Shown here piece after piece: positions 39,035-47,596 of a stretch of DNA of 64,000 bases. The stretch's first letter is position 1; each line of letters opens with the position of its first letter. The stretch is taken from the NCBI GenBank assembly GCA_020638955.1, contig JACKHO010000001.1:744001-808000 (forward strand). The letters run 5' to 3'. Made by a program: the position numbers and the translations under genes. Source of the stretch: Planctomycetaceae bacterium. Lineage in GTDB: Bacteria > Planctomycetota > Planctomycetia > Planctomycetales > Planctomycetaceae. Under the pieces are notes generated by a model. That model had not been told where the DNA came from and ran no database searches. It saw only the letters and a program-made list of their open reading frames with translations.

Positions 39035-39895
39035 TTACAGTCCATGAATCGTGAGCAGTTGTTGGACATCATTGTATCTGAACACCGGACCGCTTGTGCA
39101 AATGAAATGCGAGCCGAACTGGCACCTGCCACAGTGTCCGATCGCGCAGTTCATATGACGTTCCATGCTGAACCAGATGTTGTCGCGTGGGATGTCACGG
39201 TCGAGTGCAGCCGTCGCGGAATATGACATCATGATTTCCGGACCACAGGCGAATAGTTGTGTTTCAGCGGGATCGCGAATGTTCAGTCGGTCAATCAGTG
39301 CGGGAACAACGCCCACTTCCCCTTTCCATTCGGGCGCGGAACGGTCAACCGTGGCAATGACCGTTGCTCCGGAATCCCGCCATGACTGGTATTCGCCGGC
39401 GAATAACAAATGCTCGCAACTGCGTGCCCCTACGAGCACCGTCAGTTCCCGAGTCGCCATGTGGCTGGCCAGGAACTGTTCAATGACTGGACGGAGCGGG
39501 GCTAAACCAATTCCGCCGCCCACGACAATGAGATGTTGCAGGTCGTCCGGAAAATCGGGCCAGCCATTTCCGAATGGACCACGCAGGCCAATGATCTCGC
39601 CAATTTTGAGACGAGCTAACCGATTCGTAACGTCGCCGACGGACCGAATGGTATGCACCAGCCGTTGCGAATTCTCGCAAACCCGGCTCAACGAAATGGC
39701 CGACTCGCCATAGCCGGGACAATACAGCATGTTGAACTGACCCGGCCGGGATGCAAATCGAGCTGCATCCTGCTCACATTTGAATTCGAACTCAGCCGTG
39801 AAGACTCCCGGTGTTTCCGCTTTCGTACTTCGCAGTACAATGGGGGCGGTCGTCCAGGCAGAGACAGGAGGATCATTTGCCGGGGTGGTCGTCAT
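39035..39895 (-). CDS. Hydrogenase gamma subunit: FAD/NAD(P)-binding oxidoreductase
   Basis: About 286 residues from the ATG at 39895, overlapping the beta-subunit stop (ATGA). Ferredoxin-reductase-like: FAD-binding half with RPGQFNMLY, NAD(P)-binding half with VVGGGIGLAPLRPVI, and the C-terminal cysteine cluster ERHMNCAIGHCGRCQFG...FICTSGP that binds [2Fe-2S]. It exchanges electrons between NAD(P)H and the Fe-S chain. Confidence 0.95.
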   Translation of the reverse strand: MTTTPANDPPVSAWTTAPIVLRSTKAETPGVFTAEFEFKCEQDAARFASRPGQFNMLYCPGYGESAISLSRVCENSQRLVHTIRSVGDVTNRLARLKIGEIIGLRGPFGNGWPDFPDDLQHLIVVGGGIGLAPLRPVIEQFLASHMATRELTVLVGARSCEHLLFAGEYQSWRDSGATVIATVDRSAPEWKGEVGVVPALIDRLNIRDPAETQLFACGPEIMMSYSATAALDRDIPRDNIWFSMERHMNCAIGHCGRCQFGSHFICTSGPVFRYNDVQQLLTIHGL

Positions 39896-41025
39896 GACTC
39901 TCCTCCACAAATCGCGTTCACCTCGACGGTCAAATCGATGCCGACGGGACACCAGGTGATGCAACGTCCGCAGCCGACGCATCCCGACTCGCCGAACTGG
40001 TCGTGCCACGTAGCGAGCTTATGTGTCAACCACTGCCGATAGCGACTCCGCACGTCATTTCGCACAGGGGTTCCATGCACCGCAGTGAATTCGAGATTGA
40101 AACAGGAGTCCCACTTGCGTTGCCGTTCGACGACCGTTTCGTCCAGGCTGGGAACCTCCGAGACATGGCTGCAGAAGCAGGTCGGGCAGACCATGGTGCA
40201 ATTCGTGCAGGAAAGACAACGCTCCGCCACGCTGTCCCACTTTCCGTCATTCAGGTTGGACATCAAACGGTTTCGCAAGTCGTCAGTGTTCAAGTGCTTG
40301 CTCACCTGACTAACGGTTCTTGCGTAGAGGTTTTCCGCCGAATTCAGATGCTGAGTTGTGGCTGCATGAAGCGACAGAGGTTCAATGACGTCCTGGCCGC
40401 GTGAACTTCCGACTTCCACAAACATCCCATCGTCGAGTTCCGTCAACGCGAGGTCGAATCCCGTCTTACACCTCGGGCCGGAATTCATGGAGGTACAGAA
40501 ACAGTTCGGCGAGGCCACGCTACAATTCACGGCGATGACGAAACTCCCTTCCCGCCGCCGCTGGTAACCGGTGTCGACATACGCACCATCGAGAAACACC
40601 CGGTCCTGGATTTTCATCGCGGCCAGCTCACAGGCACGGACACCGAGAAATGCCAGTTGTTCCGGTGCGTCGCTGCATGTTTCGAAAGTCCAGCCTTCCT
40701 CTCCAGAAATTGCGCGGGAAATCAACTGGAGCGGTGGAAAGAGGTACTTTTTCCAGGAATGCGGCCCCACGACATAGTCGAAATAGCGGTCATTACTCGT
40801 TGGCTTTATACGATAATGCCCCGGTTCCTGCTCATCGGTCCAGCCACGAGGTAAGTCTTCGACCGACTGAATTTCAGAATAAACAATGGCCTCCTGGTCA
40901 ATGGTCGGAGCAATGACCTTGTAGCCCAGCTCAAGCAATCGAGCCAGGAGTTTTGGCAATTCAGCGACAGGCAGAAATAAGGGAGACGTCATGTCGGTTG
41001 CTGTGGGTTGATGAGTTCCGTTCAT
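39892..41025 (-). CDS. Hydrogenase beta subunit: 4Fe-4S dicluster electron-transfer protein
   Basis: About 377 residues; starts at the ATG at 41025, seven bases beyond the end of the preceding gene. Two ferredoxin-type cluster motifs in the C-terminal half: CLSCTNCTMVCPTCFC and CVGCGRCITWCPVGID. A further cysteine-containing segment (SPNCFCTSMNSGPRC) is in the middle, typical of the HydB/SHI-beta family. Bridges the gamma flavoprotein and the delta subunit. Confidence 0.93.
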   Translation of the reverse strand: MNGTHQPTATDMTSPLFLPVAELPKLLARLLELGYKVIAPTIDQEAIVYSEIQSVEDLPRGWTDEQEPGHYRIKPTSNDRYFDYVVGPHSWKKYLFPPLQLISRAISGEEGWTFETCSDAPEQLAFLGVRACELAAMKIQDRVFLDGAYVDTGYQRRREGSFVIAVNCSVASPNCFCTSMNSGPRCKTGFDLALTELDDGMFVEVGSSRGQDVIEPLSLHAATTQHLNSAENLYARTVSQVSKHLNTDDLRNRLMSNLNDGKWDSVAERCLSCTNCTMVCPTCFCSHVSEVPSLDETVVERQRKWDSCFNLEFTAVHGTPVRNDVRSRYRQWLTHKLATWHDQFGESGCVGCGRCITWCPVGIDLTVEVNAICGGES

Positions 41026-41032
41026 TCTGTCA

Positions 41033-41512
41033 TTACGACTTCGGCTCGTCGTTCGGATGGGCAAACAGATCCAGCATTTGAATTCGCGTGGCCCGCAGTC
41101 GTTTCACGAATGCTGCGGCGACCTGCTTCATAAAGTAATACCCAAATTCATGATTCTGCTCACACAACTCCCGGAGTTGCTCCGCTTTGAATTTGGCCAA
41201 TACGGTATCCGTGAGTGTGGTAGCACGAACAGACATCGGACTCTGCATGATGAGCGGCGACCAGCCGAGGAATTCACCATCACTCAGTGTTTGCAGTTCG
41301 ACGTGCCCGCGCCCCTGCACGAAGATGTCGAGCACAATTCGCCCTTGCAGTACGAGATACACGAAGTCGTGCATTTCTCCTTCCTTGAACAGCACGGTGT
41401 GGGCGGGCAACGTGCGCGTTTCACCTTTCCCGGACAGCACGTCGACGATTTCGCGAGGCAAATTCCGACAAAATGAAGTGTCCGACAGCGTTGTGTGCAT
41501 GTTGTCTGTCAC
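41033..41512 (-). CDS. Cyclic-nucleotide-binding domain protein without a DNA-binding domain
   Basis: 159 residues. A single cNMP-binding beta-roll like Crp/Fnr (FKEGEMHDFVYLVLQGRIVLDI, GEFLGWSPLI) followed only by a helix (EFGYYFMKQVAAAFVKRL); the C-terminal helix-turn-helix of Crp/Fnr is missing. The usual Arg-Ala/Ser of the phosphate-binding cassette reads LGWSPLIMQSPMSVRATT, in which S-V-R-A-T may serve. It is the first gene of the hydrogenase operon, seven bases ahead of the beta subunit, a position also seen in other group 3b loci. It might sense a nucleotide and act on the enzyme rather than on DNA. Confidence 0.88.
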   Translation of the reverse strand: MTDNMHTTLSDTSFCRNLPREIVDVLSGKGETRTLPAHTVLFKEGEMHDFVYLVLQGRIVLDIFVQGRGHVELQTLSDGEFLGWSPLIMQSPMSVRATTLTDTVLAKFKAEQLRELCEQNHEFGYYFMKQVAAAFVKRLRATRIQMLDLFAHPNDEPKS

Positions 41513-41632
41513 TGTTCTCTTCCGCTCACAGCGGCCTCAGTTGTCCAAGGCGATCAACGAATTCCTTCAATGTCCATTCTATCAGGATTGAGAGATTCCG
41601 ACTGCCGTCCTTACGAGAATTCCCATTGCTGA

Positions 41633-41660
41633 TTGCCACCAGCCGAGACTGTCCTATCAA
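41633..41660 (+). promoter_or_regulatory. Possible promoter for the N-ATPase operon in the shared divergent region
   Basis: Within the ~198-base gap between the hydrogenase operon (leftward) and atpD (rightward) there is TTGCCA, a 16-base spacer and TATCAA, a weak match to a housekeeping sigma promoter ending about 50 bases before atpD. No operator palindrome is evident. Low confidence; shown because this region should hold control elements for both operons. Confidence 0.25.
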
Positions 41661-41710
41661 TTCCTGGATGCGTATCATAGCGAGAGACGGAAGTTTGATT
41701 GGACGCAGCG

Positions 41711-43114
41711 ATGGATGAGCAGCAACAGATTGATTCACAACTTGGAACGGTGCTCTCGATTCGTGGAAGTATCGTGGATGTGGAGTTTCTGGGCCCGCTG
41801 CCACATGTGCATAGTGAACTTCGAGCCGGACAACAGCGTGAAACCGTCATTGAGGTCATTACGCAACTCAGCGCGAATGTTGTCCGCGGCATTTCGCTGA
41901 CTCCCACACGCGGATTGGCACGGGGAGCCAAAGTCTGGAGTACCGGACATCCTTTGCAAGTTCCCGTGGGGCGCGAACTGCTCGGGCGCATGTTCAATGT
42001 CTTTGGTGAAGCGATTGACGGCAGCGATGCCCCCGAAACATCGCAGCAGCGTTCAATTCATCGTGAGTCGCCAGCACTCATTGATCGCCCCACGCGGTCT
42101 GACATTTTCCTGACCGGCATCAAAGCGATTGATTTGCTTGCACCACTGGAACGTGGTGGCAAGGCGGGCCTATTCGGGGGAGCGGGCGTCGGAAAGACCG
42201 TTCTCATTACCGAGCTCATTCACAACGTCGTGGGCGCCTATGATGGGGTGAGTCTATTCTGTGGAATTGGTGAACGTTGTCGTGAAGCGGAAGAACTGTA
42301 CCGTGAAATGCGAGACGCCGACGTCCTGAAGAACACCGTCATGGTCTTCGGGCAAATGAACGAACCGCCCGGAGCACGCTATCGAGTGGGGCACGCGGCA
42401 CTCACAATGGCCGAATACTTCCGTGATGATTGTCGCCAGGACGTTCTGCTATTGATTGACAATATCTTCCGGTTCATCCAGGCCGGAACCGAAGTGTCGG
42501 GACTCATGGGAGAGCTTCCTTCCCGAGTTGGCTATCAGCCAACACTGGCATCTGATCTGGCAGGACTTGAAGAACGCATTTGTACAACGTCAAGCGGTTC
42601 GATCACTTCAGTCCAAGCGGTTTATGTACCGGCCGACGACTTCACCGATCCTTCTGCCGTTCACACATTCTCGCACTTGTCGACGTCAATTGTCCTGTCG
42701 CGCAAGCGTGCTTCAGAAGGACTCTATCCCGCCATTGATCCACTCCAGTCGGGATCAAAAATGCTGATGCCGCCCATTGTGGGGGACCGCCACTACACCG
42801 TGGCCCAGGATGTGCGGCGAACCCTCGCACAGTACGAGGATCTCAAAGACATCATCGCGATGCTGGGAATGGAAGAGCTTTCGCGGGAAGACCGGGCCAT
42901 TGTGAATCGAGCCCGACGCCTCGAACGGTTTTTGACTCAACCTTTTTTCACGACGGAACAATTCACTGGGTACACCGGACGACTGGTTAACCTGGAGGAT
43001 GCCCTGACTGGATGCGAACGCATTCTGAATGATGAGTTCCAGCGAGTGAATGAACGCAAGCTGTATATGATTGGTAACGCCAGCGAGGTACAGGTGGAGG
43101 AGAAGGTGTCGTGA
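41711..43114 (+). CDS. atpD: N-type F-ATPase beta subunit
   Basis: 468 residues from ATG 41711. Catalytic beta subunit: Walker A GGAGVGKTVLI, then LLIDNIFRFIQAG (Walker B), and the GYQPTLASDLAGLEERI segment. Operon-first position of beta is the mark of N-ATPases (DCQRBEFAG), as against atpA-G-D-C in normal F-type operons. Its stop overlaps the next start (GTGA). Confidence 0.96.
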   Translation: MDEQQQIDSQLGTVLSIRGSIVDVEFLGPLPHVHSELRAGQQRETVIEVITQLSANVVRGISLTPTRGLARGAKVWSTGHPLQVPVGRELLGRMFNVFGEAIDGSDAPETSQQRSIHRESPALIDRPTRSDIFLTGIKAIDLLAPLERGGKAGLFGGAGVGKTVLITELIHNVVGAYDGVSLFCGIGERCREAEELYREMRDADVLKNTVMVFGQMNEPPGARYRVGHAALTMAEYFRDDCRQDVLLLIDNIFRFIQAGTEVSGLMGELPSRVGYQPTLASDLAGLEERICTTSSGSITSVQAVYVPADDFTDPSAVHTFSHLSTSIVLSRKRASEGLYPAIDPLQSGSKMLMPPIVGDRHYTVAQDVRRTLAQYEDLKDIIAMLGMEELSREDRAIVNRARRLERFLTQPFFTTEQFTGYTGRLVNLEDALTGCERILNDEFQRVNERKLYMIGNASEVQVEEKVS

Positions 43115-43506
43115 ACCTCAAAATCCTGTTGCCCACCGCTGTCGTGCTAGATGAGCCTGTCGCCAAGATTGTCGCGGAGGGAGAAGATGGATTCTTCTGC
43201 CTGCTTCCGCGTCATGTCGACTTTCTTTCTGCACTTGCTCCCGGAATTCTGACATTCACGACCGACGACGAACTCGAGCACTACGTGGCCATTGGTGAAG
43301 GGATTCTGGTCAAAACCGGTGACTTGGTACGCGTTTCTACCCGACACGCCGTGCGGGGCACGAATCTTGGTGAATTGAGAGAGACGGTTGCACGAGAATT
43401 CGAACGAATTGATGATCGTGAACGTGCCGCCCGCTCGGCCATTGCGAAATTGGAGGCCGATTTTGCCCGACGTTTCCTGGGACTGGGAGATCATCCTCGT
43501 GTCTAG
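43111..43506 (+). CDS. atpC: N-ATPase epsilon subunit
   Basis: 131 residues, GTG start overlapping atpD. The beta-sandwich starts MNLKILLPTAVVLDEPVAKIVAEGEDGFFCLLPRH, followed by a short helical C-terminus (ETVAREFERIDDRERAARSAIAKLEADFARR). This is the usual epsilon position in N-ATPases. Confidence 0.9.
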   Translation: MNLKILLPTAVVLDEPVAKIVAEGEDGFFCLLPRHVDFLSALAPGILTFTTDDELEHYVAIGEGILVKTGDLVRVSTRHAVRGTNLGELRETVAREFERIDDRERAARSAIAKLEADFARRFLGLGDHPRV

Positions 43507-43867
43507 TCCGTCATCCAATCCAAATGACGCCGAACGAGTTGACCTGGAACGCCAGGTTGCTGCGAAAGAAGCACGAAAGCTGCGTGCTCAGTCGGAGAAA
43601 CATCAGTCGATTTGGTTTGGACTGGGCATGATGGGAATTGTCGGCTGGTCGATTGCAGTTCCGGCACTCGTTGGGGTGATGGCTGGCGTCTGGATTGATG
43701 CGCATTGGCCGAGTAAATACTCATGGGCACTCATGCTGTTGATAATGGGAATTTGTGTGGGGTGCCTGAACGCCTGGAACTGGATTGAACGGGAGCGGAG
43801 CCAATCACCGCCTCCGAGCGTTCAGACAGATGAAAAGGATTCGAAGGGAGGCGACAATGGAAAGTAG
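43499..43867 (+). CDS. atpQ: N-ATPase AtpQ membrane protein (AtpI/Z-like)
   Basis: About 122 residues from a GTG at 43499 that overlaps atpC by 8 bases. A hydrophilic start rich in Arg/Glu (ERVDLERQVAAKEARKLRAQ) is followed by two membrane helices (LGMMGIVGWSIAVPALVGVMAGVWI and YSWALMLLIMGICVGCLNAWNWI). AtpQ and AtpR are additional membrane proteins specific to N-ATPases and may help c-ring assembly or ion specificity; their exact jobs are unproven. Confidence 0.85.
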   Translation: MSSPSSNPNDAERVDLERQVAAKEARKLRAQSEKHQSIWFGLGMMGIVGWSIAVPALVGVMAGVWIDAHWPSKYSWALMLLIMGICVGCLNAWNWIERERSQSPPPSVQTDEKDSKGGDNGK

Positions 43868-44159
43868 CAGTTGGCAACTCTTGTTTGCTCTCGGCATGGG
43901 GGCTGTACTCGGCCTGCTCTATTTCGGCGGCCTCTGGGCAACCGTTGCCTCATTGCAGCGAGCCCGGAATCCTGCCTTGTTGTTCGTTATCAGCTATGTC
44001 GCCCGGATGGGCGTTGCTGTTGCCGGGTTCTACTTTGTGATGGGCGACCGTTGGGAGCGGGCCGTCGTGTGCCTGCTGGGTTTCCTTATTGTTCGTTTCC
44101 TCTTCACTTCACGACTTCGCTCGATCGGGCTGCTCGCTAAAGAGGAGTTGGCACCGTGA
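43857..44159 (+). CDS. atpR: N-ATPase AtpR membrane protein
   Basis: 100 residues from ATG 43857, overlapping atpQ by 11 bases. Three predicted membrane helices, with an Arg in the second (LLFVISYVARMGVAVAGFYFV). N-ATPase AtpR proteins are proposed to interact with the c subunit through such a charged residue. Position between atpQ and atpB is as in all N-ATPase operons. Its stop overlaps atpB (GTGA). Confidence 0.85.
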   Translation: MESSSWQLLFALGMGAVLGLLYFGGLWATVASLQRARNPALLFVISYVARMGVAVAGFYFVMGDRWERAVVCLLGFLIVRFLFTSRLRSIGLLAKEELAP

Positions 44160-44854
44160 GTGGAATTCAAATTAATCCCGACGAACCCATTTGGAGTTGG
44201 GGATTCATCAACATCAATCTCACGCTCATTTTTACGTGGGTGACAATGGCCGTGCTGACGCTGGGAGCCTGGCTGGTGACCCGTCGACTTTCCCGTGGAA
44301 TGCAGATTTCAAGGAGTCAGAATCTTCTCGAAGTGCTGGTGACCGGCATTCGCAATCAAATCCGTGAAGTCAGTCAGCAGGAGCCCGGCAGCTATCTGCC
44401 CTTTGTGGGGACACTGTTCTTATTCATTGCCATGTCGAACTTGCTGGCTCTCATCCCAGGCTTTTGTCCTCCCACGAGTTCGATTTCGACAACCGCAGCG
44501 CTGGCAACATGCGTGTTCATTGCCGTCCCGCTTTATGGAATTGGGCAGAACGGCATTCGGGAATACCTCAAACAATATCTTCAGCCGTCGGTGTTTATGC
44601 TGCCGTTCAACATTATTGGTGAGCTCTCACGCACGTTGGCACTCGCCGTACGCCTGTATGGAAACATGATGAGCGGCTCCGTGATTGGGGCCATTCTGTT
44701 GGGATTCGTCCCGCTCTTCGTGCCGGTCATTATGCAGCTATTCGGATTACTCACGGGCATGATTCAGGCTTACATCTTTGCCATTCTGGCGATGGTGTAC
44801 ATCGCCTCGGCAACCCGTTCACACAGCACACAACCTCATTCAGAAGGAGAATGA
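44156..44854 (+). CDS. atpB: N-ATPase a subunit
   Basis: 232 residues, GTG start. Fo ion-channel subunit. The essential arginine lies in TLALAVRLYGNMMSG. Helices before and after are typical, with a short C-terminus ending in RSHSTQPHSEGE. Overlaps atpR by GTGA. Confidence 0.94.
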   Translation: MSGIQINPDEPIWSWGFININLTLIFTWVTMAVLTLGAWLVTRRLSRGMQISRSQNLLEVLVTGIRNQIREVSQQEPGSYLPFVGTLFLFIAMSNLLALIPGFCPPTSSISTTAALATCVFIAVPLYGIGQNGIREYLKQYLQPSVFMLPFNIIGELSRTLALAVRLYGNMMSGSVIGAILLGFVPLFVPVIMQLFGLLTGMIQAYIFAILAMVYIASATRSHSTQPHSEGE

Positions 44855-44855
44855 C

Positions 44856-45137
44856 ATGGATGCACAAGCACTCATCGCGGTGGCTTCAATTGTCTCTGCC
44901 GGGCTGACAATTTCGATTGGTTCCATCGGTCCGGCTTTAGGAGAGGGGCGGGCGCTGGCCCAGGCGCTTAGTGCTCTGGCTCAGCAACCCGACGAAGCTA
45001 ACACCATTACCCGCACCTTGTTCGTCGGTTTGGCGATGGTGGAATCGACCGCGATTTACTGTTTCGTCGTTTCCATGATTCTCATTTTCGCCAACCCGTT
45101 CTGGAACCACTATCTCGAACTCGCGGCAGGCCAGTAG
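44856..45137 (+). CDS. atpE: N-ATPase c subunit with a two-glutamate ion site
   Basis: 93 residues from the ATG at 44856 with GAAGGAGA upstream. Hairpin of two helices. Helix 1 has PALGEGRALAQA with Glu30 where Na+ c rings have Gln; helix 2 has MVESTAIY with Glu63, Ser64, Thr65 and Tyr68. The E-S-T and Tyr pattern is a sodium-coordination signature, and Glu at the helix-1 site is the variant reported for N-ATPases. Sodium specificity is inferred from this pattern. Confidence 0.93.
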   Translation: MDAQALIAVASIVSAGLTISIGSIGPALGEGRALAQALSALAQQPDEANTITRTLFVGLAMVESTAIYCFVVSMILIFANPFWNHYLELAAGQ

Positions 45138-45194
45138 AGAGGCATTCGTTTTTCGGGAGTTTTATCGCGTTGTCACGAGACCTGCAGGCAAACG

Positions 45195-46028
45195 ATGACG
45201 ATTGACTGGTTTACATTTGTTGCACAAATCCTGAACTTCCTGCTGCTGGTGTGGCTGCTGAAGCGATTCCTGTATCAGCCCATCCTGGAAGCAATGGATG
45301 CACGCGAAAAGCAAATTTCCGCACGCGTTGAAAAGGCGGAAGACGCTCAACGTGTTGCGCAGGAAGAAGCGGCCGCCTACCGCGAGAAGACCGGCCAGTT
45401 GGACCACATGCGGGAAACGCTACTCGCGGAAGCGGCTGAGGAAGTCAAAGCGTGGCGTGAACAACATTTGCGGGCAGCGCGTGAAGACGTGCAACGGGCA
45501 CGCGACGACTGGTACCGCAGCATTGACCGTGAACAGCAGACGTTTGTGAGGGAGTTGCAAAGGCGAGTGGCGGCCCATGTGCATCAGTTAGCGGAGCGCA
45601 TTCTGAAAGAACTCGCCAATGCTGAACTGGAATCGCAGGCGTTTGAGGTTTTTATGAAGCGTCTTGATGGAATTACTGCGCAGGAGCGTCACCAAATCTC
45701 GCAGGCATTGAGTAATGGCGAACGACGTATCGACGTCGAGAGTGGCTTTCCGCTCAGTGAGGCTCAAGCCAACCGAGTACTGCACTCCATCAAGGAAGGA
45801 CTGGAAGGCGAGTTCGACGTAAAGTTCCGCATTGAACCTGACTTGATTTGCGGTATCGAGTTGCAGGCGGCAGGCTACAAAGTTGCCTGGAGTGCCGAAG
45901 AAATGCTGGAGTCGGTCGAAGAGGACTTGTCACGACTTTTGGCTGCGAGTCTGGATTTCGAAACGAGCCGCTCAGCGCACTCGGACGCCGAAGCGTCACC
46001 GCAAGCAGACGCGGAGGTCACAACATGA
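45195..46028 (+). CDS. atpF: N-ATPase b subunit with delta-like C-terminal region
   Basis: 277 residues, longer than a normal b subunit (~160). N-terminal membrane helix (FVAQILNFLLLVWLLKRFLYQPI), a long charged coiled coil to about residue 150, then a segment resembling the C-terminus of subunit delta: SGFPLSEAQANRVLHSIKEGL, then EPDLICGIELQAAGYKVAWS. This fits the absence of a separate atpH from the operon. Ends in overlap with atpA. Confidence 0.92.
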   Translation: MTIDWFTFVAQILNFLLLVWLLKRFLYQPILEAMDAREKQISARVEKAEDAQRVAQEEAAAYREKTGQLDHMRETLLAEAAEEVKAWREQHLRAAREDVQRARDDWYRSIDREQQTFVRELQRRVAAHVHQLAERILKELANAELESQAFEVFMKRLDGITAQERHQISQALSNGERRIDVESGFPLSEAQANRVLHSIKEGLEGEFDVKFRIEPDLICGIELQAAGYKVAWSAEEMLESVEEDLSRLLAASLDFETSRSAHSDAEASPQADAEVTT

Positions 46029-47596
46029 ACGGAGGCGAGGCAAATCTGGAGTCGATCTCTGACGCAATTTTTCGCGAAGTGGGCACCGTAATTCGCGACC
46101 ACGAAGTCGAATTGCGACTGACAGAAGTTGGCAATGTCATCTCCGTTGGACGCGGCGTTGCGAGAGTGTCCGGGCTTCCCAATGTCCAGGCAGACGAGCT
46201 GGTGCGGTTCCCCGGACACAAACTGGGGTTGGCGTTCAACCTGGATGCACATGAAGTTGGGATTATTCTTCTCGACGAAAGCGAATCGCTCGAAGCGGGA
46301 GATGAAGTCCGACGCACGCAACGTGTCCTCGACGTTCCAGTGGGTGATTCTCTTCTCGGACGGGTCATCGATCCTGTGGGGCGGCCACTCGATGGTCATG
46401 GAGCCATTCGCGCCGAGAAGCGTCTGCCCTGCGAACGGGACGCGAAGGCGATAATGGATCGCTCACCTGTGACTGTGCCCCTGCAAACAGGACTGAAGGT
46501 CGTCGACGCCCTGATTCCTGTGGGGCGCGGACAGCGAGAACTCATCGTGGGTGACAGGCAGACTGGCAAGACGGCCATTGCCATCGACACCATGTTGAAT
46601 CAGCACGACAAGAATGTCATTTGCATTTACTGTGCCATTGCGCAACGCAATACATCCGTCGCCCGCGTCATTTCGGATTTGGGCGACCGTGGTGCGATGG
46701 AATATTCCGTCGTGGTCGTCGCCGAGGGAGACTCCACTCCGGGAATGCAGTTCATTGCCCCGTATGCTGCCACGACCATTGGGGAACACTTCATGGAGCA
46801 GGGCCGTGATGTGCTCATCGTGTATGATGACCTGACATCGCACGCACGGGCCTATCGCGAACTGTCATTGTTGTTGCGTCGACCACCAGGACGGGAAGCG
46901 TTTCCGGGTGACATCTTTTATTTACACTCGCGGCTATTGGAGCGGTCGACGCATTTGAGCGAAGCACTTGGAGGCGGCTCGCTGACTGCACTCCCCATTG
47001 CAGAAACAGAGGCTCAAAACGTTTCGGCGTACATCCCCACGAATTTGATTTCCATTACCGACGGGCAGATCTACCTGTCGCCGGAACTGTATCAGAAAGG
47101 AATTCTGCCTGCGGTCGATGTCGGCCGGTCGGTCTCCCGAGTTGGCGGAAAAACGCAACTGGCCCCTTATCGCAGTGTTGCGGGAGATTTACGGCTCTCC
47201 TATTCACAGTTCGAAGAACTCGAAGCCTTTTCGCGGTTCAGCAGCCGCCTCGATGAAGAAACTCGCGAAACATTGGAGCGGGGACGACGTGTCCGCGAAA
47301 TCCTGAAACAGCCACAGTACAGCCCACTGGCCGTTGCCGAACAAATTGCCATTCTGGTAGCTGTCACGTCCGGGATTTGTGATGCCCTGCCGCTGAACAA
47401 ACTGCGCGAAGCGGAACGGCTGATTACTGAATCAGTGACCAGTCAGCTTCCTCACATTTGCGAAAGAATTGAGCTGGGCGAGAAGTTGACGAAGGAAGAG
47501 TGGCAGTCTGTCGTGGATGTGGCCCGTTCGTCGGTCGCGGAATTAACTGGAATCGTCATCCAGCGGAAGCGCCGTCCAAAAACGACAGACAGAACC
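46025..47596 (+). CDS. atpA: N-ATPase alpha subunit, reading in frame into the gamma gene
   Basis: 524 residues up to the gamma ATG, the usual alpha length. Walker A GDRQTGKTAIA, then the VYDDLTSHARAYRELSLLLRRPPGRE and LSPELYQKGILPAVDVGRSVSRVG segments. There is no stop codon between alpha and gamma: the alpha frame continues through QRKRRPKTTDRT straight into MQTLESLKRQ, and the shared frame is closed only at 48037. Either alpha and gamma are really fused (or made from an in-frame start) or an indel, e.g. in the A5 run near 47577-47581, has removed an alpha stop. Confidence 0.93.

Noticed and set aside
41513..41710. Clear operator palindrome for a Crp/Fnr-type regulator between the two operons
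   Set aside because: Searched for TGTGA-N6-TCACA and TTGAT-N4-ATCAA-like sites by eye; none convincing.
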